Origin: CAZSIA01 sp045126355
Lineage (GTDB): Bacteria > Bacillota_I > Bacilli_A > Acholeplasmatales > Anaeroplasmataceae
Assembly (NCBI GenBank): GCA_045126355.1
Contig: JBGVOE010000137.1
Coordinates: forward strand, 1 to 7,599
Length of the DNA stretch: 7,599 bases
Direction: 5' to 3'
Under the pieces are notes generated by a model, which was not told where the DNA came from, did not search any database, and saw only the letters and a program-made list of their open reading frames with translations. Of the stretch, positions 1 through 5,451 are shown piece by piece (position 1 is the stretch's first letter; every line of letters begins with the position of its first letter). The position numbers and the translations under genes are program-made.

Positions 1-935
1 TGTTTTTAGCCGCACTATTTCATGATATTGCAAAACCAACTTGTACAAGTTTGGTTGATGGAGAAATTAGATCATTTAAACATCCAAAAAAAGGAGCTTT
101 AATAACAAGAAAATATTTGTGGAAAGATTTAGGTTTATCAGGAGTTAAAGAATATCAAGAAATTAGAGAAGCAATCGCTCTTTTAGTAAAATATCATCCT
201 GAGCCAACTTATTTAGATTATGAAGATGATAAAGGTAAATTATTAATCAAATTATCAACAAACACTAAATTAACAAAATATTTTACTAATCAATCATTAT
301 ATCTATTAGCTAAAGCCGATATTTTAGGTAGAATATCTGATACAAACGAAGAAAAATTATTAAATGTGACCGAATTTAAAGAAATCGCAATTAACCTCAA
401 TTGTTATACAACATGTTTTAATTTTAGTGATGATTATACTAAATATAAGTATTTAACAACAGAAAATATGTGGCATAATCAATCCATCTTTGGCCCTACT
501 TGGGGTGAAGTAATACTTCTTTGTGGACTACCTGGAACTGGAAAGGATACATTTATAAAAAAATATTATTCAAATTATAAAGTTATAAGTTTAGATAATA
601 TTAGAAGAGAACATAAAATTAAACCAACTGAAAATCAAGGTGAAGTTTATGTTATAGCTAAAGAAATGGCTAAAGAATATTTAAGAAATCAAATACCATT
701 TATCTTTAACGCAACGAATTTTACGAAATTAACACGCCAAAACCAAATCGATTTATTTCATCAATATAGCGCCAAAGTAAAAGTGATATTTTTAGAAACT
801 TCATGGGAAGAAAATATCAAACGTGATAAAAATAGACGCTATGAAGTAAGTGAAAAAATCATTGATGAGATGTTAATTAAATTAGAAATAGCTGAGAATT
901 TTGAAGCAGAAACAGTAGAGTGGATTTGTATATAG
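1..935 (+). CDS. HD domain + P-loop polynucleotide kinase-like protein (HD-Pnk type), 5' end outside the window
   Basis: The open frame runs from the first full codon at base 3 to a TAG at 933-935, giving about 310 visible residues. The N-terminus lies upstream; the TTG at 51 is not the start because the HD motif precedes it (LFHDIAKP, His-Asp at 21-26). The HD fold continues through LVKYHPEP and LAKADILGR, typical of the HD domains of RNA-processing enzymes. From about base 510 a kinase domain begins. It has a P-loop GLPGTGKDT (525-551), then SLDNIRRE with the DxxR pair (Asp 594-596, Arg 603-605) that matches the catalytic Asp/Arg of T4 polynucleotide kinase, then NATN, and an arginine-rich lid (RDKNRR). 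HD followed by a 5'-OH kinase is the layout of Runella HD-Pnk, which heals 2',3'-phosphate and 5'-OH ends of RNA or DNA. That function is inferred from domain order and motifs. No RNA ligase is visible, but the upstream side is cut off. Confidence 0.8.
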   Translation, partial: FLAALFHDIAKPTCTSLVDGEIRSFKHPKKGALITRKYLWKDLGLSGVKEYQEIREAIALLVKYHPEPTYLDYEDDKGKLLIKLSTNTKLTKYFTNQSLYLLAKADILGRISDTNEEKLLNVTEFKEIAINLNCYTTCFNFSDDYTKYKYLTTENMWHNQSIFGPTWGEVILLCGLPGTGKDTFIKKYYSNYKVISLDNIRREHKIKPTENQGEVYVIAKEMAKEYLRNQIPFIFNATNFTKLTRQNQIDLFHQYSAKVKVIFLETSWEENIKRDKNRRYEVSEKIIDEMLIKLEIAENFEAETVEWICI

Positions 936-970
936 TTGGGAATATAATTTCTCGACTTTTTCTTTATTTT
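935..970 (+). terminator. Rho-independent terminator after the HD/kinase gene
   Basis: The arms at 935-942 (GTTGGGAA) and 949-956 (TTCTCGAC) pair over eight positions, two of them G-U, around the loop TATAAT. TTTTT and further T-rich sequence follow from 957. The first base of the stem is the last base of the TAG stop. Confidence 0.7.
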
Positions 971-991
971 TTCTCAAATTAATAATATAAT
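963..991 (+). promoter_or_regulatory. Candidate promoter for the TraX-family gene
   Basis: A perfect TATAAT lies at 986-991, 19 bases before the start codon. The hexamer 17 bases upstream (963-968, TTTATT) is a poor -35 and overlaps the T-tract of the preceding terminator. A promoter is expected here because a terminator separates the two genes. In such AT-rich DNA the -10 alone is modest evidence. Confidence 0.4.
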
Positions 992-1010
992 CGAATACGA
1001 GGTAATAATT

Positions 1011-1766
1011 ATGTCAAAATCAAATAATAATCCAATAGGTTTAATAACTGGTTCAACTCTTAAAATAATAGGATGTATATTAATGATAGTTGACCATGTT
1101 GGTTGTATATTATTTCCACGTATCATGCTCTTTAGAATTATCGGTCGATTAGCAATGCCGATTTTCGCATTCTTAATTGCTGAAGGGTGTTACTATACAA
1201 AGAATAAATTAAAGCATTTTTTATTAATTTTTATTAGTGGTATTATCTTCTTAATTGGCGTATGGATATTTAGTGATATGTGGTATTTTAATATCTTCAT
1301 TCAATTTTCAATATCAGTACTTTACATCTATTTAATTCAATATCTTCAAAAGTTTATCTATAGTAAAGATAATAAAATTTTTAAAACTATAATATCAATA
1401 ATTATCTTTTCAATAAGTTTAATAATTGGATATTATTTATTTAAATTTATACCATTTGAATATGGATTTTTTACTACGCTTCTTCCTGTTTTTGTAAGTA
1501 TGTTATACATTAAAAAATATAGTGATAGTAAGATTATAAAATACATAGATAATCATTTTACTAAAGTCTTTATAACATTCATTTTTTTAATATTAATTTA
1601 TATTGAATTTAAAATTAGTATCCAAATATACTCACTATTATCAATTCCAATTTTATTATTATATAATGGTGAGGAAGGGTGTAAAAGGATGAAATATTTC
1701 TTCTATTTATTCTATCCAGCTCACATTATAATTATCTTTTTAATAAAGATGTTACTAATAAAATAA
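1011..1766 (+). CDS. TraX family integral membrane protein
   Basis: The protein has 251 residues and about seven or eight hydrophobic segments. Motifs typical of the TraX family (Pfam PF05857) are visible: STLKIIGCILMIVDHVG near the N-terminus, then RIIGRLAMPIFAFLIAEGCYYT around residues 43-63, and a C-terminal KYFFYLFYPAH. On the F plasmid TraX acetylates pilin. Chromosomal relatives in Bacillota are usually labelled conjugal transfer protein TraX, but no conjugation gene is present here, so the substrate is unknown. A membrane acyltransferase role is an inference from the family. The start is supported by GAGG at 999-1002, eight bases before the ATG. The gene has a terminator on either side and so is probably transcribed alone. 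It converges on the ROK-like gene. Confidence 0.85.
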   Translation: MSKSNNNPIGLITGSTLKIIGCILMIVDHVGCILFPRIMLFRIIGRLAMPIFAFLIAEGCYYTKNKLKHFLLIFISGIIFLIGVWIFSDMWYFNIFIQFSISVLYIYLIQYLQKFIYSKDNKIFKTIISIIIFSISLIIGYYLFKFIPFEYGFFTTLLPVFVSMLYIKKYSDSKIIKYIDNHFTKVFITFIFLILIYIEFKISIQIYSLLSIPILLLYNGEEGCKRMKYFFYLFYPAHIIIIFLIKMLLIK

Positions 1767-1790
1767 AAAAGCTCAGTTGAGCTTTTTTTT
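1765..1790. terminator. Bidirectional terminator between the convergent TraX and ROK-like genes
   Basis: GCTC (1771-1774) pairs with GAGC (1779-1782) around the loop AGTT. Six A's at 1765-1770 pair with T's from 1783. Both strands therefore show a GC-containing stem followed by a T-tract. The hairpin begins within the stop codon of the TraX gene and its T-tract reaches the stop codon of the opposite gene. Confidence 0.8.
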
Positions 1791-2448
1791 ATATTACTTC
1801 AATTGTAAACTTATGTGTATTAAAACTATTATTTTCTACTTCTAAAACACCCATTTTTTCAACTGCAGTTTTCATTGCAGCATAAATTCCATCATAATGA
1901 TATTGTGGATCACTATTCAATTTAGGAAACCATACTACTTCCTCAGAATAAATACTCTCACCATTTACAACAGCACTTACCTTTCTATCAGACCCACCAG
2001 CATCAAAACCAATACGTCTACCATCTAAGTGACCTCCAACTTTAAATGATGATTTTACTTCAGCTGGAATAGTTTCATAAGTAGCTTCAATTACTTCTAC
2101 TTCATGTTCATATACACGTTCCATAAAATGATAATCAAAGTCTCTTAATCCACCATCTTTATAATAAGATGAGATTGCTTCATAAACTTCATGACTACCA
2201 GCGATATAAATACGATATCCACCAACTAACCATAAAATAGATTTAATCATTCTTTCGACAATAAAGTTGTTTCTTTCATTATCTACTCCAGGAGCAAATA
2301 CATCAAATTCGCTACGATAAACATAACCATTGTTACGCTCAACTGCAATAATTAAATGTTGTTTATCATTTGTTTTAGCAACATCTTCTCTAAACTTTCT
2401 TAATTCAATAATCGCAGGAGTAAATCCTTTATCCAATATATTTCTCAT
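1789..2448 (-). CDS. ROK-like (ASKHA fold) sugar kinase family protein, N-terminal half only
   Basis: The 219-residue protein resembles the front half of a Bacillota family usually annotated as ROK family protein, about 400 or more residues long. Family-like stretches include FDYHFMERVY (residues about 104-113) and GGHLDGRRIGFDAGGSDRKVSAV (from about 137). The latter contains the DxGxxxxK-type first phosphate loop of the ASKHA fold. SEEVVWFPKLNSDPQYHYDG follows. The similarity fades after about residue 197, and about 20 unrelated residues precede the TAA. The second phosphate loop, the sugar-binding region and the usual Cys-rich zinc motif are all absent. The frame is otherwise intact. This suggests a C-terminal deletion, either decayed or kept as a short protein; catalysis is unlikely. 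The ATG at 2448 has a weak AGG eight bases upstream, and intact relatives begin slightly further upstream. The family call comes from memory of the pattern, not from a search. Confidence 0.6.
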   Translation of the reverse strand: MRNILDKGFTPAIIELRKFREDVAKTNDKQHLIIAVERNNGYVYRSEFDVFAPGVDNERNNFIVERMIKSILWLVGGYRIYIAGSHEVYEAISSYYKDGGLRDFDYHFMERVYEHEVEVIEATYETIPAEVKSSFKVGGHLDGRRIGFDAGGSDRKVSAVVNGESIYSEEVVWFPKLNSDPQYHYDGIYAAMKTAVEKMGVLEVENNSFNTHKFTIEVI

Positions 2449-2493
2449 TTTTACTACCTAAATCTTTATAAAAAATTTCCTTTCACTAATTAA

Positions 2494-2499
2494 ATTATA
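2494..2499 (-). promoter_or_regulatory. Candidate -10 box for the ROK-like gene
   Basis: TATAAT on the minus strand lies about 45 bases before the ATG at 2448, inside the divergent intergenic region. No convincing -35 hexamer is seen upstream, so this is a weak call. Confidence 0.25.
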
Positions 2500-2521
2500 T
2501 TACAGTAAGATAAATAATCTA

Positions 2522-2548
2522 TTGTAATTTATAGAAAAATGTTATAAT
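2522..2548 (+). promoter_or_regulatory. Extended -10 promoter for the small membrane protein
   Basis: TGTTATAAT at 2540-2548 is an exact extended -10 element (TGnTATAAT). A partial -35, TTGTAA, lies at 2522-2527 with a short 15-base spacer. The box is 27 bases before the ATG and 14 bases before the AGGAG at 2563-2567. Confidence 0.55.
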
Positions 2549-2575
2549 TTAAGTAGAAAGAGAGGAGATGTTTTA

Positions 2576-3010
2576 ATGAAAAAAGTATTTGCTAAGACCT
2601 TGGTGTATTTAGGGATCATTTCGAGTATAATAAGTTTCTTTTTCATCATCTGTTTTATGATAGAAGGTGCAAAACCAGACCCAACACCTGAGAATGGTCA
2701 AATTGTATTAAATGGTTTAGAAAATCTTTTACTAGTATTTAGTATAATTGCCTCAATAGCGGCTTTAATATTATATACAATTGATAATATCATAAATATC
2801 ATTTCTTCTTTTGTTAAAAAGAAAAAAGGTATTTTATTTCCAATTATCGTTATTATATTAAGTGTTATTCAAATTATAGGATTCTTCTTAATTTCAGGAT
2901 TAGGCAATATAATAATTCCTATTGTATATATTATTCATCTATCAATTTTTATACTAGAAATTATAATGCTAATTAAATACTTTAAGGAAAAGAAAAAGGC
3001 AGCTTTGTAG
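2576..3010 (+). CDS. Small hypothetical membrane protein with four predicted helices
   Basis: I do not recognise a family for this 144-residue protein. Four hydrophobic segments are visible, at about residues 8-28, 48-68, 85-107 and 110-134. A polar Pro-rich loop (around residues 33-41, PDPTPENG) follows the first helix, and lysine clusters (FVKKKK, and KEKKK near the C-terminus) are likely cytoplasmic. The ATG has AGGAG eight bases upstream and an extended -10 promoter, which supports real expression. The gene stands alone and converges on obgE. Its last codons and TAG stop lie inside the terminator hairpin. Any function would be a guess. Confidence 0.7.
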   Translation: MKKVFAKTLVYLGIISSIISFFFIICFMIEGAKPDPTPENGQIVLNGLENLLLVFSIIASIAALILYTIDNIINIISSFVKKKKGILFPIIVIILSVIQIIGFFLISGLGNIIIPIVYIIHLSIFILEIIMLIKYFKEKKKAAL

Positions 3011-3027
3011 CTTGCCTTTATTTTTTT
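2995..3027. terminator. Bidirectional terminator between the small membrane protein gene and obgE
   Basis: AAAGGCA (2995-3001) plus GCT (3002-3004) pairs with AGC (3009-3011) and TGCCTTT (3013-3019), with one bulged T at 3012 and loop TTGT. T's follow at 3021-3027 on the + strand, and a T-rich tract also follows on the - strand. The TAG of the upstream gene sits at the loop and the obgE stop overlaps the T-tract. Confidence 0.8.
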
Positions 3028-4300
3028 AATCATAGAATTCAAATATATAACCAAATACATTTACAGTATCGCCATCTTTAATTCCGTTATCGCGTAATGC
3101 TTGGTCAACACCTAAGAAACGTAATTGTCTAGCGAAACGACGCATAGCTGATTCGTTATTAAAATCAGTCATATCAAAAATACGTTTTAATGGTGCACCA
3201 GTTACATAATAAACTCCATCAATGATATCGATATTAAACATTTTTTCTTCTTCAACAAAGTTGTATTCAACTAAATCTACTTCCTCTTGATATAATTCAA
3301 ATTTTGGAGTTACATCAATAATATTTGCAATTTCATAAACTAACTTATCAGTGTTAAAACCACAATAAGCACTTACTGGAATGATAATTTTATCTTCAGG
3401 AAAATGTGATTTAAATTCTTCAAACATTTCTTCAGCAAAACTATCTTCATATTTATTACAAACAATAATTTCAGGTCTTTCTAATAGATTTAATTGATAA
3501 TCTTCTAACTCTTTTCTGATTTTTACATAATCATCATAAGGATCTCTACCTTCAGTTGCGGCAATGTCAATTACATGAACAATTACTCTACAACGTTCAA
3601 TATGACGTAGGAATTGGAATCCTAAGCCTAATCCTTGTGAAGCACCTTCAATTAGTCCTGGTAAGTCTGCCATAACAAAACTTCTTCCATCAGGTACATA
3701 TACCATTCCTAAATTTGGAGCTAAAGTAGTAAAATGATAATCAGCAATTTTTGGTTTTACTGCACTTACTGCACTTATTAATGTTGATTTACCTACACTA
3801 GGAAAACCTACTAAACCACAGTCAGCTAATACTTTTAATTCTAAGCGGATTTTACGGTGTTCACCTGGTTCACCTTTTTCACACCAGTCAGGACATTTAT
3901 TTGTTCCATTTGCAAAAGCCATATTTCCGCGTCCACCGCGTCCACCTTTACAAACGACATATTCTTGACCGTGAGAATTAATATCAGCTAAAATACGATT
4001 TGTATCCATATCATAAATAACTGTTCCTAAAGGTACTTTAACATAAGTATGTTTAGCACATGCACCATAACAACCTTTTGTATAACCACGTTCACCGATA
4101 TTTCCTTTTATATGTCGCATATATCTAAAGTCAAGTAGTGTTGATAGACCACTTTCTCCAATGAAAATGACACTTCCACCATTTCCACCGTTTCCTCCGT
4201 ATGGTCCACCTTTTTCTACACAGTTTTCTCTACGATATGCAACAATACCATCGCCGCCTTTACCAGCGGTTACTTCGATTTCTATTTGATCTACAAACAT
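3026..4300 (-). CDS. obgE: Obg-family GTPase ObgE/CgtA
   Basis: This 424-residue GTPase of late 50S assembly and stress signalling has full family length. The Gly-rich Obg fold covers residues 1-158, with the start MFVDQIEIEV and GGRGGRGN motif. The G domain spans about 159-330: G1 GFPSVGKS (165-172), switch I with FTT (190-192), G3 DLPG (212-215), G4 NKYE (282-285) and G5 SAY (310-312). A C-terminal OCT domain runs from about 345 to 424 and contains MTDFNNESAMRRFARQ. Two points are odd. G4 reads NKYE rather than NKxD. The Obg domain carries cysteine pairs C77/C81 and C136/C140, plus C27 and C117. The ATG is preceded by AAAGGAG. The gene lies downstream of rpmA but behind a strong terminator, so it depends on readthrough or on a weak promoter in the 50-base gap, where I see no convincing one. 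It converges on a small membrane protein gene. Confidence 0.98.
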   Translation of the reverse strand: MFVDQIEIEVTAGKGGDGIVAYRRENCVEKGGPYGGNGGNGGSVIFIGESGLSTLLDFRYMRHIKGNIGERGYTKGCYGACAKHTYVKVPLGTVIYDMDTNRILADINSHGQEYVVCKGGRGGRGNMAFANGTNKCPDWCEKGEPGEHRKIRLELKVLADCGLVGFPSVGKSTLISAVSAVKPKIADYHFTTLAPNLGMVYVPDGRSFVMADLPGLIEGASQGLGLGFQFLRHIERCRVIVHVIDIAATEGRDPYDDYVKIRKELEDYQLNLLERPEIIVCNKYEDSFAEEMFEEFKSHFPEDKIIIPVSAYCGFNTDKLVYEIANIIDVTPKFELYQEEVDLVEYNFVEEEKMFNIDIIDGVYYVTGAPLKRIFDMTDFNNESAMRRFARQLRFLGVDQALRDNGIKDGDTVNVFGYIFEFYD

Positions 4301-4350
4301 AATTGCATTACTCCTTTCTTTAATAAGTAATGTAGTTTTTGTATTTTCGT

Positions 4351-4376
4351 AAAAAAAGCACCATAACTAATGGTGC
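4351..4376 (-). terminator. Rho-independent terminator between rpmA and obgE
   Basis: On the minus strand GCACCAT (4376-4370) pairs perfectly with ATGGTGC (4364-4358) around a five-base loop. Seven T's follow (4357-4351). It starts eight bases after the rpmA stop and ends about 50 bases before the obgE start. The + strand lacks an equivalent T-tract. Confidence 0.85.
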
Positions 4377-4384
4377 ATATTTTC

Positions 4385-4666
4385 TTATAATGCTGGATAA
4401 ACAGATGCTTGCTTTTTATTTTTACCTACGCGTTCGAATTTAACGTAGCCAGAAACTTTTGCAAATAATGTATCGTCTCCACCACGTCCTACGTTATTAC
4501 CTGGATGAATTTTAGTTCCTCTTTGACGGTAAATAATAGAACCTGCTGTGCAATACTCTCCATCTGATAATTTAGCACCTAAACGTTTGCTTTCTGAATC
4601 ACGGCCGTTCTTAGTAGAACCTACCCCTTTTTTAGAAGCGAACAATTGGATATTCAATCTTAACAT
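4385..4666 (-). CDS. rpmA: 50S ribosomal protein L27, with Prp-cleaved N-terminal extension
   Basis: L27 reaches the peptidyl-transferase centre of the 50S subunit with its N-terminus. From the chosen start the protein has 93 residues: MLRLNIQLFASKKGVGSTKNG and onward, with conserved GSIIYRQRGTKIHPG and a DDTLFAK region. The first nine residues are the Bacillota-type extension removed by Prp; by analogy with Staphylococcus aureus the cut falls between F9 and A10. I chose the ATG at 4666 because AGGAGG (4680-4675) lies eight bases upstream. The in-frame GTG at 4675 overlaps that Shine-Dalgarno and would add an unlikely MSF. The gene directly follows prp, whose stop overlaps this ribosome binding site, and is followed by a terminator. 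Confidence 0.97.
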   Translation of the reverse strand: MLRLNIQLFASKKGVGSTKNGRDSESKRLGAKLSDGEYCTAGSIIYRQRGTKIHPGNNVGRGGDDTLFAKVSGYVKFERVGKNKKQASVYPAL

Positions 4667-4674
4667 GAAGGACA

Positions 4675-4680
4675 CCTCCT
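4675..4680 (-). promoter_or_regulatory. Shine-Dalgarno of rpmA overlapping the prp stop
   Basis: AGGAGG occupies 4680-4675, and the TAG stop of prp occupies 4681-4679, so the two overlap by two bases. Ribosomes finishing prp end on the rpmA binding site, which suggests translational coupling. The site also decides the rpmA start at 4666 over the GTG at 4675. Confidence 0.85.
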
Positions 4681-4981
4681 ATATTTTTTCATTTATTTTA
4701 ATATATTTAGGATATTGTAATTCTAAATCTCTAAGTGTGAAGATTAAATTAGATATTACTTTTTTTACTATTTCATCTTCACATACAACCTTTATACAAG
4801 CATTACCTTCTTTAATAGTTGTTTTTATACAATGTGATTTATCAAAAACTTCTATTTGGTTAACACTCATATATACTGCAGTTGATACACTTGCACATAC
4901 TATATCTTGCCCATATTCAGCATAATTAGCATGTCCTGAAACCTTTATGGTTTCACTTTTAATAATTTCGATATTAATCAT
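4679..4981 (-). CDS. prp: Ribosomal-processing cysteine protease Prp (YsxB family)
   Basis: The 100-residue protein matches the usual size of Prp, the cysteine protease that removes the N-terminal extension of L27 in Bacillota. The catalytic pair is visible in SGHANYAEYGQDIVCASVS, with His17 and Cys29 at the spacing known from Prp (His22 and Cys34 in Staphylococcus aureus). It lies in its standard place between rplU and rpmA. Its ATG is five bases after the rplU stop with only a weak Shine-Dalgarno, so its translation is probably coupled to rplU. Its own substrate site is encoded next door, in rpmA. Confidence 0.95.
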   Translation of the reverse strand: MINIEIIKSETIKVSGHANYAEYGQDIVCASVSTAVYMSVNQIEVFDKSHCIKTTIKEGNACIKVVCEDEIVKKVISNLIFTLRDLELQYPKYIKINEKI

Positions 4982-4986
4982 AATTC

Positions 4987-5295
4987 TTATAAGTTAATAG
5001 ATTCAACTACTAATTTAGTATAAGCTTGACGATGACCTTGTTTTTTGTGTTCGTTTTTCTTTCTTCTGAAATGGAAAACAATAATCTTCTTTTGACGTCC
5101 TTGCTTTTCAACTTTTGCAGTAACAGTTGCACCTTTAACATATGGAGTACCAACAGTTAAGTTTTCATCAGATACTGCTAATACTTTGTTGAATGTATAA
5201 GTTGAACCTTCTTCAACATCTAATTTTTCAACGTAGATAGCTTCACCAACTACAGCTTTTACTTGTTTTCCACCTGTTTCGATAATTGCATACAT
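4987..5295 (-). CDS. rplU: 50S ribosomal protein L21
   Basis: The 102-residue protein has the L21 start MYAIIETGGKQVKA and the C-terminal family signature FHFRRKKNEHKKQGHRQAYT. It binds 23S rRNA in the 50S subunit. A strong AGGAGG (5311-5306) precedes the ATG by ten bases. It is the first gene of the rplU-prp-rpmA cluster and has a consensus-like promoter and a structured leader, so its synthesis probably sets that of the genes downstream. Confidence 0.98.
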   Translation of the reverse strand: MYAIIETGGKQVKAVVGEAIYVEKLDVEEGSTYTFNKVLAVSDENLTVGTPYVKGATVTAKVEKQGRQKKIIVFHFRRKKNEHKKQGHRQAYTKLVVESINL

Positions 5296-5305
5296 GTTTG
5301 CGACA

Positions 5306-5390
5306 CCTCCTCATTATATTTTTAAGACACACTATTAAGGTAGATTTTTCATCATTTTTGACCTTTTCTATGTGGTTGCGCTCTACAACA
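5306..5390 (-). promoter_or_regulatory. Structured rplU 5' leader, candidate L21 autoregulatory leader
   Basis: About 94 bases separate the predicted transcription start (about 5389) from the rplU ATG. The transcript can form a hairpin GUUGU-AGAGC-GCAAC (5389-5375). A second element pairs CACA (5374-5371) with UGUG (5331-5328) and AAGGU (5365-5361) with ACCUU (5341-5337). The Shine-Dalgarno follows. Bacillota rplU genes often carry an L21 leader thought to bind the protein product; position and pairing fit, but I have not matched the Rfam consensus. There is no U-tract after the hairpins, so control at translation is more likely than attenuation. Confidence 0.55.
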
Positions 5391-5395
5391 AGATA

Positions 5396-5425
5396 ATTAT
5401 ATTATATTAATATAAGAATTGTCAA
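5396..5425 (-). promoter_or_regulatory. Promoter of the rplU-prp-rpmA operon
   Basis: An exact -35 TTGACA (5425-5420) and an exact -10 TATAAT (5401-5396) are separated by 18 bases on the minus strand. This is the best sigma-A type promoter in the window, as expected for ribosomal protein genes. It begins 27 bases after the stop of the upstream DUF697 gene. Confidence 0.85.
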
Positions 5426-5451
5426 CATTTATTTTTTATTTTTTTAACAAT

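Noticed and set aside
51..53. TTG as the start of the HD/kinase gene
   Set aside because: The same frame is open to the window edge and encodes the HD motif upstream of this codon, so the start is outside the window.
4673..4675. GTG as the rpmA start
   Set aside because: It overlaps the AGGAGG binding site; the ATG at 4666 has ideal spacing and gives the family-typical MLRLN start.
4548..4925. Open frame of 125 codons on the + strand opposite rpmA and prp
   Set aside because: It lies antisense to two well-identified genes, has no recognisable motif, and is explained by their codon composition.
5426..5451. Possible terminator after the DUF697 gene
   Set aside because: On the transcribed strand the sequence is A-rich with no GC stem or T-tract, so no terminator can be supported.
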